From: Streptomyces griseoincarnatus
GTDB taxonomy: Bacteria > Actinomycetota > Actinomycetes > Streptomycetales > Streptomycetaceae
NCBI GenBank assembly: GCA_014649575.1
Contig: BMTH01000011.1
Coordinates: 1 to 64,000, forward strand
Direction: 5' to 3'
DNA: 64,000 bases
In this document: positions 24,207 through 32,837 of the stretch, piece after piece
Layout of the letters: each line of letters starts with the position of its first letter
How positions within the stretch are numbered: position 1 is the first letter of the stretch
Translations under genes and position numbers: made by a program
The notes under the pieces: model-generated
What the model was told of the DNA's origin: nothing
The model's database searches: none
What the model saw: the letters and a program-made list of their open reading frames with translations, nothing else

Positions 24207-25541
24207 ATGACCGCACTTCCGCAGGAGCGCCGCGTCGTCACCGCCATCCCCGGCCCGAAGTCGCAGGAGCTGCAGGCCCGCCGCACCGCCGCGGTCGCGC
24301 AGGGCGTGGGCTCCGTGCTGCCCGTGTTCACCGCGCGGGCCGGCGGCGGCATCATCGAGGACGTCGACGGCAACCGCCTGATCGACTTCGGTTCCGGCAT
24401 CGCCGTGACCTCCGTCGGCGCGTCCGCCGAGGCCGTCGTCCGCCGCGCCTCCGCGCAGCTCGCCGACTTCACCCACACCTGTTTCATGGTGACGCCGTAC
24501 GAGGGCTACGTGGCCGTCGCCGAGGCGCTGGCCGAGCTGACCCCGGGCGACCACGCGAAGAAGTCCGCGCTGTTCAACAGCGGCGCCGAGGCCGTCGAGA
24601 ACGCGGTGAAGATCGCCCGCGCGTACACCAGGCGTCAGGCGGTCGTCGTGTTCGACCACGGCTACCACGGCCGCACCAACCTCACGATGGCGCTGACCGC
24701 CAAGAACATGCCGTACAAGCACGGCTTCGGTCCGTTCGCGCCCGAGGTGTACCGCGTGCCGGTCGCCTACGGCTACCGCTGGCCGACCGGCCCGGAGAAC
24801 GCGGGCCCGGAGGCCGCCGCGCAGGCCATCGACGAGATGTCCAAGCAGGTGGGCGCGGAGAACATCGCCGCGATCATCATCGAGCCGGTGCTCGGCGAGG
24901 GCGGCTTCATCGAGCCCGCCAAGGGCTTCCTGCCGGCGATCAGCGAGTTCGCCCAGGCCAACGGCATCGTCTTCGTGGCCGACGAGATCCAGTCGGGCTT
25001 CTGCCGCACCGGCCAGTGGTTCGCCTGCGAGGACGAGGGCATCGTCCCCGACCTGATCACCACGGCGAAGGGCATCGCGGGCGGTCTTCCGCTGGCCGCG
25101 GTCACCGGCCGCGCGGAGATCATGGACGCCGCGCACTCCGGCGGTCTGGGCGGCACCTACGGCGGCAACCCGGTGGCCTGCGCGGGCGCGCTCGGCGCCA
25201 TCGAGACGATGAAGGAGCTGGACCTCAACGCCCGCGCCCAGCGGATCGAGGAGGTCATGAAGGCCCGCCTGACCGCCATGGCGGAGAAGTTCGACGTCAT
25301 CGGCGACGTCCGGGGCCGCGGCGCGATGATCGCCATCGAGCTGGTCAAGGACCGCGCCACCAAGGAGCCGAACCCGGAGGCCACGGCCGCGCTGGCGAAG
25401 GCCTGCCACCAGGAGGGCCTGCTGGTCCTGACCTGTGGCACCTACGGCAACGTGCTGCGCTTCCTGCCGCCGCTGGTCATCGGCGAGGACCTGCTGAACG
25501 AGGGCCTCGACATCCTCGAGCAGGCCTTCGCCCGCGTCTGA
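24207..25541 (+). CDS. gabT: 4-aminobutyrate aminotransferase
   Basis: A PLP-dependent class III aminotransferase of 444 residues converting GABA and 2-oxoglutarate to succinate semialdehyde and glutamate. Visible landmarks are FNSGAEAVENAVKIAR (PLP phosphate region), VADEIQSGFCRTG (Asp to the pyridine nitrogen) and ITTAKGIAGG with Lys288 forming the Schiff base. CAGGAG lies 6 nt before the ATG. It is divergent from the membrane ATPase gene across 278 bp that carry the CGGACAA repeats. It supplies the step between the polyamine-derived GABA made by the operon at 28-36 kb and central metabolism. Confidence 0.93.
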   Translation: MTALPQERRVVTAIPGPKSQELQARRTAAVAQGVGSVLPVFTARAGGGIIEDVDGNRLIDFGSGIAVTSVGASAEAVVRRASAQLADFTHTCFMVTPYEGYVAVAEALAELTPGDHAKKSALFNSGAEAVENAVKIARAYTRRQAVVVFDHGYHGRTNLTMALTAKNMPYKHGFGPFAPEVYRVPVAYGYRWPTGPENAGPEAAAQAIDEMSKQVGAENIAAIIIEPVLGEGGFIEPAKGFLPAISEFAQANGIVFVADEIQSGFCRTGQWFACEDEGIVPDLITTAKGIAGGLPLAAVTGRAEIMDAAHSGGLGGTYGGNPVACAGALGAIETMKELDLNARAQRIEEVMKARLTAMAEKFDVIGDVRGRGAMIAIELVKDRATKEPNPEATAALAKACHQEGLLVLTCGTYGNVLRFLPPLVIGEDLLNEGLDILEQAFARV

Positions 25542-25542
25542 C

Positions 25543-25590
25543 CGCCCGGACGCCCGCCCGGACGCCCGTCCGGCGACCCGTCCGGATCCG
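25543..25590. repeat. Four 12-bp tandem repeats after gabT
   Basis: Four consecutive 12-mers: CGCCCGGACGCC twice, then CGTCCGGCGACC and CGTCCGGATCCG. The last overlaps a perfect 14-bp palindrome GTCCGGATCCGGAC (25580-25593), which can fold as a short terminator-like stem for gabT. Confidence 0.7.
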
Positions 25591-25609
25591 GACAGCGGCA
25601 GAGCGTGTG

Positions 25610-25735
25610 AAGAACGTGTGGGGGGTGGATGACAGGAGCCCGTGAGCCCTGTCGCCGGGCCACCCCCTGCCGTAGGTTTCTACCCGGATGAGAGATACAC
25701 CCCGCCTACAGGGGACTGTGGGCGGCTCAGGCCGA
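25610..25735 (+). ncRNA. Candidate structured intergenic RNA
   Basis: Three successive stems are seen if the + strand is transcribed. Stem 1: 25621-25628 with 25660-25667, carrying an inner 6-bp stem 25631-25636 with 25648-25653. Stem 2: 25672-25675 with 25680-25683, loop GTTT. Stem 3: 25702-25711 with 25716-25725 (GGGA loop, one G-U pair), terminator-like. No open reading frame with Streptomyces codon bias covers it. I recall, without being able to verify it, a small RNA reported near this gene in S. coelicolor. The rest of the gap, 25736-25971, is the PAP2 leader and shows nothing definite. Confidence 0.4.
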
Positions 25736-25971
25736 GGCCTCCCCAGCTTCGACCTGGTCGTGCCTCGCGCACACAACCGGGGCCGGAGGGCCCCGGGTCT
25801 CCTCACGATCGGACGGTCGCCCGCCCCAGACCCCCCGGGGCGCGCGACGTTCCGATCCGGACGGCCGTCCGGGCACCGGACACGGCAAGCCGTTCCCCGG
25901 AGGGCCGGCGCCCCCCCTTTGTGCCGGCCCTCCGGTGTATCCGCACCCTGCCGCCTGCGAAGCTGTCCCGC

Positions 25972-26607
25972 ATGCTGCTGCTGGTCGTGCCGCTCCTCCT
26001 CTTCCTGCTGATCACCTGGCAGGTCCTCGCCGACGGTCCGCTCCTCGGCCTCGACGAGCGTCTGAGCGACGCGCTGGTCCGCCCCGACCGGGCCTCCGAA
26101 CTCCTCTCCGACCTCGGCAACGTCGAGATCGCCGTACCCGTCCTCGCGCTCGCGCTGGCGGTGACGGCGTGGCGGCTGCGCGCCACGGGTACGGACCGCT
26201 GGTGGCTGCCGCCCGCGGCCGGCACGGCGGCCATGGTCCTGGTCCCCGTGCTGGTCGCCCCGGTGAAGGCCTGGACCGACCGCCCCGGCACCCCCGCCGT
26301 CCCCCCGGCGACCGGCTACTTCCCCTCCGGCCACACGGCCACGGCGACGGTCGCGTACGGCACGGCGACCCTGCTGCTCCTCCCGCTGCTCGGGTCACCG
26401 GCCGTCCGCCGGGGTCTGATCGCACTGTGCGCCCTGCTGGTCCTGGGCGCGTCGTACGGGCTGGTGCGCCGGGGCTACCACTGGCCGCTGGACGTGGTGG
26501 GGAGCTGGTGCCTCGGCACGATGCTGCTGACCGGCGTGGTGCTCGTCAGCCGAAGTAGCCGTCGAACGTCCGTTGGAACTCCCAGCCGCCGAAGCGGTCC
26601 CAGTTGA
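25972..26607 (+). CDS. PAP2-family membrane phosphatase
   Basis: A polytopic protein of 211 residues with five or six membrane segments. The phosphatase motifs are present: KAWTDRPGTP (K...RP), FPSGHTATA (PSGH) and VRRGYHWPLDVVG (R...H...D). The family dephosphorylates lipid or isoprenoid pyrophosphates at the membrane. The ATG at 25972 opens directly into the first membrane segment and is preferred to longer in-frame readings. The last 20 codons, basic and Ser-rich, overlap the 3' end of the convergent chitinase by 62 bp, so the tail may be poorly constrained. Confidence 0.85.
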   Translation: MLLLVVPLLLFLLITWQVLADGPLLGLDERLSDALVRPDRASELLSDLGNVEIAVPVLALALAVTAWRLRATGTDRWWLPPAAGTAAMVLVPVLVAPVKAWTDRPGTPAVPPATGYFPSGHTATATVAYGTATLLLLPLLGSPAVRRGLIALCALLVLGASYGLVRRGYHWPLDVVGSWCLGTMLLTGVVLVSRSSRRTSVGTPSRRSGPS

Positions 26608-28360
26608 TCGACCAGGTCATCAGTCCCCGCAGGGACGGCCAGGTGCCGTGCGTCCGGTAGGAGCCGCAGTCGGTGTTCCTCGTCAGGCAGTTGAGGGTCT
26701 TGACGACCTCCGCCGGGGACACGTGACCGTTGCCCGCGTTGACCGTGGCCGGCATGCCGATGGCGACCTGGTCGGGGCGCAGCGGCGGGAAGACGTGGTT
26801 CGCGTCGCCCGCGACCGGGAAGCCGGTGAGCAGCATGTCGGTCATCGCGATGTGGAAGTCGGCGCCGCCCATGGAGTGGTACTGGCCGTCCAGGCCCATG
26901 ATCGGGCCGGAGTTGTAGTCCTGGACGTGCAGCAGGGTGAGGTCGTCGCGCAGGGCGTGGATGACGGGCAGGTAGGCGCCCGCGCGCGGGTCCTGGCCGC
27001 CCCAGGGCCCACTGCCGTAGAACTGGTGGCCGAGCTGGACGAAGAAGGTCTCCGGGGCCATGGTCAGGACGAAGTCGTCGCCGTACTTCGCCTTCAGCGT
27101 CTTCAGGGCGGAGATCAGGTTGACGATCACCGGGGTCTTCGGGTTCCTGAAGTCGGTGTCGCCGGTGTCCAGGGAGAGGGAGTGGCCCTCGAAGTCGATG
27201 TCGAGGCCGTCGAGTCCGTACTCGTCGATGATGCGGGAGACGGAACTGACGAAGGTGTCGCGGGCCGCGGTCGTCGTGAGCCGGACCTGGCCGTTCTGCC
27301 CGCCGATCGAGATCAGCACCTTCTTGCCCGCCGCCTGCTTGGCCCTGATCGCCGCCTTGAACTCGGCGTCGCTCTCCACGCCGGGGCACTCCGTCGCCGG
27401 GCAGCGCTCGAAGCGGATGTCGCCGGAAGTGACGGAGGTGGGCTCGCCGAAGGCCAGGTCGATGACGTCCCAGCTGTCGGGGACGTCGGCGAGCCGGGTG
27501 TAACCGGAGCCGTTGGCGAAGCTCGCGTGGAGGTAGCCGACCAGAGCGTGCTCCGGGAGACCGGAGTCGCCGCCGCCGGAGTCGGGCGCCGAGGTCGTCG
27601 CGGTGACGGTCGCCGAACGGGCCGACTCCCCCGCGTCGTTGAGGGCCGCCACCTGGAACGCGTACGCCGTCGAGGGGGACAGTCCGGTGACGGTGGTGGA
27701 GGTGCCGGTGACGGTGCGGATCCGCGCGCCGTCGCGGTAGACGGCGTACGAGGTGGCGCCCGCGGCCGGTGACCAGGACAGCGTGACGCTGGTGGAGGTC
27801 GCGCCGGACGCGGTGAGGCCGGTCGGCGGGGCGGGCGGCTGCCCTGTCTCGCCGCCGGGGCCGACGAGGGTGATGTCGTCGGCGTGGTAGGCGCCGGTGC
27901 CGTACCAGCCGTGGGTGTAGATCGTGACGCGGGTGGTGGAGGGGCCGGTGCGGAAGGTGGTGGTGAGCTTCTGCCAGTCGGGGGCGGACTGGGTCCAGGT
28001 GGAGACGTCGGTGGTGCCGGTGCCGCTCGCGCCGAGGTACACGTAGGCGCCGCGGACGTAGCCGGAGAGGGTGTAGGCGGAGTCGGGCTTCACGGTGACC
28101 GTCTGGGCGCAGCGGGCGTTGTCCGAGCCGGCCGGGGTGGCCTTCAGGGCGGAGGCGCCGCTGTGGACGGGTGAGGTGACGGTGGCGCCGGCCGGGCAGT
28201 TCCAGCCGTCGAGGCCGGTCTCGAAGCCGCCGTTGCGGGCGAGGTCGGCGTCGGCCGCGCGGGCGTCCGGCGTCAGGGCGGTGACGCCGGCCGCGGCGAC
28301 GGCGGTGGCGGTGAGCAGGACGGCGAGGGGGCGGCGGGCGTGGGGTCTGGAGCGGTCCAC
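26546..28360 (-). CDS. Secreted GH18 chitinase with CBM and fibronectin-III domains
   Basis: A secreted enzyme of 604 residues that hydrolyses chitin. Signal peptide about 1-35 (ending DARAAD). A carbohydrate-binding jelly-roll module follows (about 40-165, NGGFETGLDGWNC). Next is one FnIII domain (about 175-260, PPTGLTASGATSTSVTLSW). The GH18 barrel begins at LVGYLHASFANG and has the catalytic DGLDIDFEG (DxxDxDxE). MAPETFF and the C-terminal TWSINWDRFGGWEF are also present. This is the ChiC/ChiD-type layout of Streptomyces. A DasR-type operator overlaps its promoter. Confidence 0.93.
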   Translation of the reverse strand: MDRSRPHARRPLAVLLTATAVAAAGVTALTPDARAADADLARNGGFETGLDGWNCPAGATVTSPVHSGASALKATPAGSDNARCAQTVTVKPDSAYTLSGYVRGAYVYLGASGTGTTDVSTWTQSAPDWQKLTTTFRTGPSTTRVTIYTHGWYGTGAYHADDITLVGPGGETGQPPAPPTGLTASGATSTSVTLSWSPAAGATSYAVYRDGARIRTVTGTSTTVTGLSPSTAYAFQVAALNDAGESARSATVTATTSAPDSGGGDSGLPEHALVGYLHASFANGSGYTRLADVPDSWDVIDLAFGEPTSVTSGDIRFERCPATECPGVESDAEFKAAIRAKQAAGKKVLISIGGQNGQVRLTTTAARDTFVSSVSRIIDEYGLDGLDIDFEGHSLSLDTGDTDFRNPKTPVIVNLISALKTLKAKYGDDFVLTMAPETFFVQLGHQFYGSGPWGGQDPRAGAYLPVIHALRDDLTLLHVQDYNSGPIMGLDGQYHSMGGADFHIAMTDMLLTGFPVAGDANHVFPPLRPDQVAIGMPATVNAGNGHVSPAEVVKTLNCLTRNTDCGSYRTHGTWPSLRGLMTWSINWDRFGGWEFQRTFDGYFG

Positions 28361-28404
28361 AAGGGCCTCCGGGCAGGGGGGAGTTGGAGGGGTGGAGCGC
28401 GCTC

Positions 28405-28433
28405 AATTTGGTCCAGACCAATTCGGTTGTCAA
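28405..28433 (-). promoter_or_regulatory. Chitinase promoter with DasR-type operator (dre)
   Basis: On the minus strand TTGACA (28433-28428), a 17-nt spacer and CAAATT (28410-28405) make a good promoter. TTGGTC-CA-GACCAA (28408-28421) lies across the spacer and -10. It differs by one base from the TGGTCTAGACCA core of known dre sites. DasR represses chitin genes until glucosamine-6-phosphate accumulates. Confidence 0.75.
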
Positions 28434-28480
28434 GACCCCGCGCAGCACCCCCGCACGCCCCTGCCCGCCATCGAAAAGGC

Positions 28481-29899
28481 TCAGCTGTCGAAACCCAGCC
28501 CCAGCCGGTCCATCGTCCGCAGCCACAGGTTCCGCCGGCCCTCGTGCGCGTCCGCCCTGGCCAGCGACCACTTGGTGAGGGCGATGCCGGTCCAGGCGAA
28601 CGGCTCCGGCGGGAACGGCAGCGGCTTGCTGCGCACCATCTCCAGCTCCGTGCGCTCGGTCCGCTCCCCCGCCAGGAGGTCCAGCATCACCTCCGCGCCG
28701 AACCGCGTCGCGCCGACGCCGAGCCCGGTGTAGCCCGCCGCGTACGCCACCCGGCCCGCGTGGGCGGTGCCGAAGAACGCCGAGAAGCGGGAGCAGGTGT
28801 CGATCGCGCCTCCCCAGGCGTGGGTGAAACGCACCCCTTCCAGCTGCGGGAAGCAGGCGAAGAAGTGGCCCGCGAGCCTGGCGTACGTGTCCGGCCGGTC
28901 GTCGTACTCGGCGCGCACCCGGCCGCCGTACGGGTAGATCGCGTCGTATCCGCCCCACAGGATGCGGTGGTCGGAGGAGAGCCGGAAGTAGTGGAACTGG
29001 TTGGCGCTGTCGCCGAGCCCCTGGCGGTTCTTCCAGCCGATGGAGTCGAGCTGCTCGTCGGTGAGCGGCTCGGTCATCAGGGCGTAGTCGTACACCGGGA
29101 CGGTGTACGCCCGCACCCGGCGGACCAGGCTCGGGAAGACGTTGGTGCCGAGCGCGACCCGGCGCGCGCGGACCGCGCCGTACGGGGTGCGGACGGACAT
29201 GCCGGCGCCGTACTGCCGCAAGGTGAGTGCGGGCGTGTGCTCGTACACGCGCACCCCGAGGTCGAGGCAGGCGCGCTTGAGGCCCCAGGCGAGGCGGGCC
29301 GGGTTGAGCATGGCCACGCCCCGGCGGTCGTACAGTCCGGCGAGGAAGGTGGGCGAGTCGACCTGCTCGCGCACCGCGTCGGCGTCCAGGTACTCGATGC
29401 CGTCGGCGAGACCATGCGCGCCGATCTGGTCGTACCAGGCGCGCAGTTCCTCCGCCTGGTACGGCTCGGTGGCGACGTCGATCTCGCCGGTGCGCTCGAA
29501 GTCGCAGTCGATGGAGTGGCGGGCGACCGTCTCCTCGATGGCGTCGAGGTTGCGGGCGCCCAGCCGCTCCAGGGCGTGGATCTCGTCGGGCCAGCGGGCC
29601 AGCCCGTTGGACAGGCCGTGGGTGAGGGAGGCGGCGCAGAACCCGCCGTTGCGGCCGGAGGCGGCCCAGCCCACCTCGCGGCCCTCGACGAGCACGACGT
29701 CCCGGGAGGGGTCGCGCTCCTTGGCGATCAGCGCGGTCCACAGTCCGCTGTAGCCCCCGCCGACGACCAGTAGGTCGCAGGTGGTCCGCCCGGTCAGGGC
29801 CGGTTCGGGGGCGGGGCGGCCGGGGTCGTCCAGCCAGTAGGAGACCGGCCGGGCCTCGGAGAGGGACTGCGTCCAACGGCTCATGGCGCTCGGGGCCAT
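28481..29899 (-). CDS. FAD-dependent amine oxidoreductase (gamma-glutamylputrescine oxidase-like)
   Basis: A DAO-type flavoprotein of 472 residues. The Rossmann motif LVVGGGYSGLWTAL is at about residue 44-57, with the ASGRNGGF flavin segment following, and the C-terminal GYTGLGVG flavin motif is present. Its place at the end of a polyamine importer operon points to oxidation of (gamma-glutamyl)putrescine or another amine to the aldehyde, with release of ammonia and H2O2. The start at 29899 has GGGAG 8-9 nt upstream; MSRW at 29884 is the alternative. The upstream aldehyde dehydrogenase gene in the operon would oxidise its product. Confidence 0.85.
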   Translation of the reverse strand: MAPSAMSRWTQSLSEARPVSYWLDDPGRPAPEPALTGRTTCDLLVVGGGYSGLWTALIAKERDPSRDVVLVEGREVGWAASGRNGGFCAASLTHGLSNGLARWPDEIHALERLGARNLDAIEETVARHSIDCDFERTGEIDVATEPYQAEELRAWYDQIGAHGLADGIEYLDADAVREQVDSPTFLAGLYDRRGVAMLNPARLAWGLKRACLDLGVRVYEHTPALTLRQYGAGMSVRTPYGAVRARRVALGTNVFPSLVRRVRAYTVPVYDYALMTEPLTDEQLDSIGWKNRQGLGDSANQFHYFRLSSDHRILWGGYDAIYPYGGRVRAEYDDRPDTYARLAGHFFACFPQLEGVRFTHAWGGAIDTCSRFSAFFGTAHAGRVAYAAGYTGLGVGATRFGAEVMLDLLAGERTERTELEMVRSKPLPFPPEPFAWTGIALTKWSLARADAHEGRRNLWLRTMDRLGLGFDS

Positions 29900-29936
29900 G
29901 ATCTCAACTCCCTGCTGCGGACTGTGGAACGGCGGG

Positions 29937-30737
29937 CTATGCCTTCTGCCGCTTACGGCGGTTGCCGACGGCCATGGAGACCAGCACCAGCAGCACGGCG
30001 ACCACGAACATGGCCGTGCCGATGACGTTGATCTGGACGGGCGTGCCGCGCTGCGCGGAGCCCCAGACGAACATCGGGAAGGTGACGGTCGAACCGGCGT
30101 TGAAGTTGGTGATGATGAAGTCGTCGAAGGACAGGGCGAAGGCGAGCAGCGCGCCCGCCGCGATGCCGGGGGCGGCGATCGGCAGTGTGACCCGCAGGAA
30201 CGTCTGCACCGGGCCGGCGTACAGGTCCTGCGCGGCCTGCTCGAGACGCGGGTCCATCGACATCACGCGTGCCTTCACGGCGACCACGACGAAGCTGAGG
30301 CAGAACATGATGTGGGCGATGAGGACCGTCCAGAAGCCCAGCTCGGCGCCCATGTTGAGGAACAGGGTGAGCAGCGAGGCCGCCATCACCACCTCGGGCA
30401 TCGCCATCGGCAGGAAGATCAGCGAGTTGACCGCGCCGCGGGCGCGGAAGCGGTAGCGCACCAGCGCGAACGCGATCATCGTGCCGAGCAGCGTGGCGCC
30501 GAGCGTGGCCCAGAAGGCGATCTGCAGGCTGAGGCCCAGCGACTCGCAGAGCCCGGAGACCCCGCACGGGTCCCGCCAGGCGTCGGTGGAGAACTCCTGC
30601 CACTGGTAGTTGAAGCGGCCCTTCGGCCGGTTGAAGGAGAACACCGTGACGACGACGTTCGGCAGCAGGAGGTAGGCCAGCGTCAGCAGACCCGCGATGA
30701 CGACGACGTTGCGCTTGAACCAAGTGACGAAGGCCAT
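29937..30737 (-). CDS. potC: Polyamine ABC transporter permease PotC
   Basis: An inner-membrane permease of 266 residues with six membrane segments and the EAA-type docking loop (LEQAAQDLYAGPVQTFLRVTLP). It starts immediately after the PotB stop. The FNAGSTVTFPMFVWG segment is typical of spermidine/putrescine permeases. It pairs with PotB at 30738 under the PotA ATPase. Confidence 0.9.
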   Translation of the reverse strand: MAFVTWFKRNVVVIAGLLTLAYLLLPNVVVTVFSFNRPKGRFNYQWQEFSTDAWRDPCGVSGLCESLGLSLQIAFWATLGATLLGTMIAFALVRYRFRARGAVNSLIFLPMAMPEVVMAASLLTLFLNMGAELGFWTVLIAHIMFCLSFVVVAVKARVMSMDPRLEQAAQDLYAGPVQTFLRVTLPIAAPGIAAGALLAFALSFDDFIITNFNAGSTVTFPMFVWGSAQRGTPVQINVIGTAMFVVAVLLVLVSMAVGNRRKRQKA

Positions 30738-31667
30738 TTAAACCAGATCCTCCGTGCCGGACTTGCGGATGTAGACCGTGACGACGGCGAGGATCGCGGC
30801 CATCAGGATGAACGAGAGCGCCGCGGCCGTCGGGTAGTCCAGGATCCGCAGGAACTGGGACTGGATGACGTTGCCGACCATCCGGGTGTCGGTGGAGCCG
30901 AGCAGGTCCGAGTTGATGTAGTCGCCGGACGCGGGGATGAAGGTCAGCAGCGTGCCGGAGACCACGCCCGGCATCGACAGCGGGAAGGTGACCTTGCGGA
31001 AGGTGGTCGACGGCTTGGCGTAGAGGTCGCCGGCGGCCTCGTGCAGCCGGGGGTCGATCCGCTCCAGCGAGGTGTACAGCGGCAGGATCATGAACGGCAG
31101 GAAGTTGTACGTCAGACCGCACACCACCGCGAGCGGGGTGGCGAGCACCCGGTCGCCGGCGGTCCAGCCGAGGAAGGCGGTGACGTCCAGGACGTGCAGC
31201 GCGTCCAGGGCCCCGACCACCGGGCCGCCGTCCGCGAGGATCGTCTTCCAGGCGAGGGTGCGGATCAGGAAGCTGGTGAAGAACGGTGCGATCACCAGGA
31301 TCATGATCAGGTTCCGCCAGCGTCCCGCGCGGAAGGCGATCAGGTACGCCAGCGGGTAGCCGAGCAGCAGGCACAGCACGGTCGCGGAGGCCGCGTAGAG
31401 CACCGAGCGGACGAACTGCGGCCAGTACTGGGACAGCGCGTCCCAGTAGGTGGCGAAGTGCCAGGTGACCTTGTAGCCCTCCTCCAGGGAGCCCGTCTGC
31501 ACGGACGTGGAGGCCTGGTAGATCACCGGCAGCGCGAAGAACACCACGAGCCAGAGCAGACCGGGCAGCAGGAGCAGGTACGGCGTCCAGCGGCCGCGTT
31601 TGCGCGGCGGTTTCTTCTCGGGGGCGACGGGCGCCGGCGTCGGCGGCGCCTCGGTGACCGTGGCCAT
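30738..31667 (-). CDS. potB: Polyamine ABC transporter permease PotB
   Basis: A permease of 309 residues. A Pro/Lys-rich cytoplasmic N-terminus (PEKKPPRKRGR) is followed by six membrane segments and a docking loop (LHEAAGDLYAKPSTTFRKVTFP). The start ATG shares one base with the PotA stop (TGATG), and its TAA stop abuts the PotC start, so PotA-PotB-PotC translation is tightly coupled. Confidence 0.9.
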   Translation of the reverse strand: MATVTEAPPTPAPVAPEKKPPRKRGRWTPYLLLLPGLLWLVVFFALPVIYQASTSVQTGSLEEGYKVTWHFATYWDALSQYWPQFVRSVLYAASATVLCLLLGYPLAYLIAFRAGRWRNLIMILVIAPFFTSFLIRTLAWKTILADGGPVVGALDALHVLDVTAFLGWTAGDRVLATPLAVVCGLTYNFLPFMILPLYTSLERIDPRLHEAAGDLYAKPSTTFRKVTFPLSMPGVVSGTLLTFIPASGDYINSDLLGSTDTRMVGNVIQSQFLRILDYPTAAALSFILMAAILAVVTVYIRKSGTEDLV

Positions 31668-32833
31668 CAGGCGACCTCTTCCTCGGCCGTCCCGACGCCC
31701 GCGTCGACATCCTGAGCCGCGTCGAGACCGAAGGTGTGCGCGGGGTTCCAGTGCAGGACGACCTCGGCGCCGGGCACCAGCCGGGCGTCCCGGTCGACGT
31801 TCTGCACGTAGACCTCGAAGTCCGGGCAGACCGGGCTGTCGACGACGAACTGCGTGGAGACGCCGATGAAGCTGGACTCGGTGATGCGGCCCGTGATCCG
31901 GTTGCGGCCCTCGGGTATCCCGCCCGCGTCGTCGGCGTGCGTCAGGGAGATCTTCTCCGGGCGCACCCCGGCCAGGATCTTGCCGCCCGTGGTGGCGGGC
32001 GCGCTCGCGCGCGCCCGGTGCAGCACCAGCTTGCCGCCGCCCGCCTTGAGCACGATGTCGTCGCCGGACGTGGAGTCCACCTCGGCCCCGATGAAGTTGG
32101 AGGTGCCGAGGAAGTTCGCGACGAAGGTGGTGCGGGGGTTCTCGTACAGGTCGGCGGGGGTGCCGAGCTGCTCGACCCGGCCGGCGTTCATCACCGCGAC
32201 GCAGTCGGCCATGGTCATGGCCTCCTCCTGGTCGTGGGTGACGTGCACGAAGGTGATGCCGACCTCGGTCTGGATCCGCTTGAGCTCCAGCTGCATCTGG
32301 CGGCGCAGCTTCAGGTCCAGGGCGCCGAGCGGCTCGTCGAGGAGGAGCACCTTCGGGTGGTTGATCAGCGCGCGGGCGACCGCGACGCGCTGCTGCTGGC
32401 CGCCGGAGAGCTGGTGCGGCTTCTTGCGCGCCTGCTCGCCGAGCTGGACCAGCTCCAGCATCTCCTCGACCTGCTTCTTCACGCTCTTGATGCCGCGCCG
32501 GCGCAGGCCGAAGGCGACGTTCTCGTAGATGTCGAGGTGCGGGAAGAGGGCGTAGGACTGGAACACCGTGTTCACCGGCCGCTTGTACGGCGGCAGCGCG
32601 GTGACGTCCTGGTCGCCGAGGTGGACGGTGCCCGCGGTGGGCTCCTCCAGGCCGGCGATCATGCGCAGGGTGGTGGTCTTGCCGCAGCCGGACGCGCCGA
32701 GCAGGGCGAAGAAGGAGCCCTCGGGGACGGTCAGGTCGAGCGGGTGCACGGCGGTGAAGTCGCCGTAGGTCTTGCTGATCCCGGTGAGGCGGACGTCGCC
32801 GCCGCCGGCGGTGGTCTCTTCGGTGGTCTTCAT
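31667..32833 (-). CDS. potA: Polyamine ABC transporter ATP-binding protein PotA
   Basis: A cytoplasmic ATPase of 388 residues. Walker A GASGCGKTT, the Q-loop FQSYALFPH, signature LSGGQQQR, Walker B VLLLDEPLGALD and the H-loop VTHDQ are all intact, followed by a TOBE domain in the C-terminal 130 residues. It powers PotB/PotC import of polyamine delivered by PotD. It lies 4 bp after the PotD stop. Confidence 0.93.
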   Translation of the reverse strand: MKTTEETTAGGGDVRLTGISKTYGDFTAVHPLDLTVPEGSFFALLGASGCGKTTTLRMIAGLEEPTAGTVHLGDQDVTALPPYKRPVNTVFQSYALFPHLDIYENVAFGLRRRGIKSVKKQVEEMLELVQLGEQARKKPHQLSGGQQQRVAVARALINHPKVLLLDEPLGALDLKLRRQMQLELKRIQTEVGITFVHVTHDQEEAMTMADCVAVMNAGRVEQLGTPADLYENPRTTFVANFLGTSNFIGAEVDSTSGDDIVLKAGGGKLVLHRARASAPATTGGKILAGVRPEKISLTHADDAGGIPEGRNRITGRITESSFIGVSTQFVVDSPVCPDFEVYVQNVDRDARLVPGAEVVLHWNPAHTFGLDAAQDVDAGVGTAEEEVA

Positions 32834-32837
32834 CTCG

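Noticed and set aside
25621..25725. Known riboswitch class or RNase P RNA in the gabT-PAP2 gap
   Set aside because: The stems do not carry the conserved loops of TPP, cobalamin, c-di-AMP or glycine riboswitches, nor the RNase P core, so only a generic structured RNA is proposed.
26475..29876. Open frame of 1133 codons spanning chitinase and oxidoreductase genes
   Set aside because: It is a shifted frame of both genes and shows no family motif; the true genes are in the neighbouring frames.
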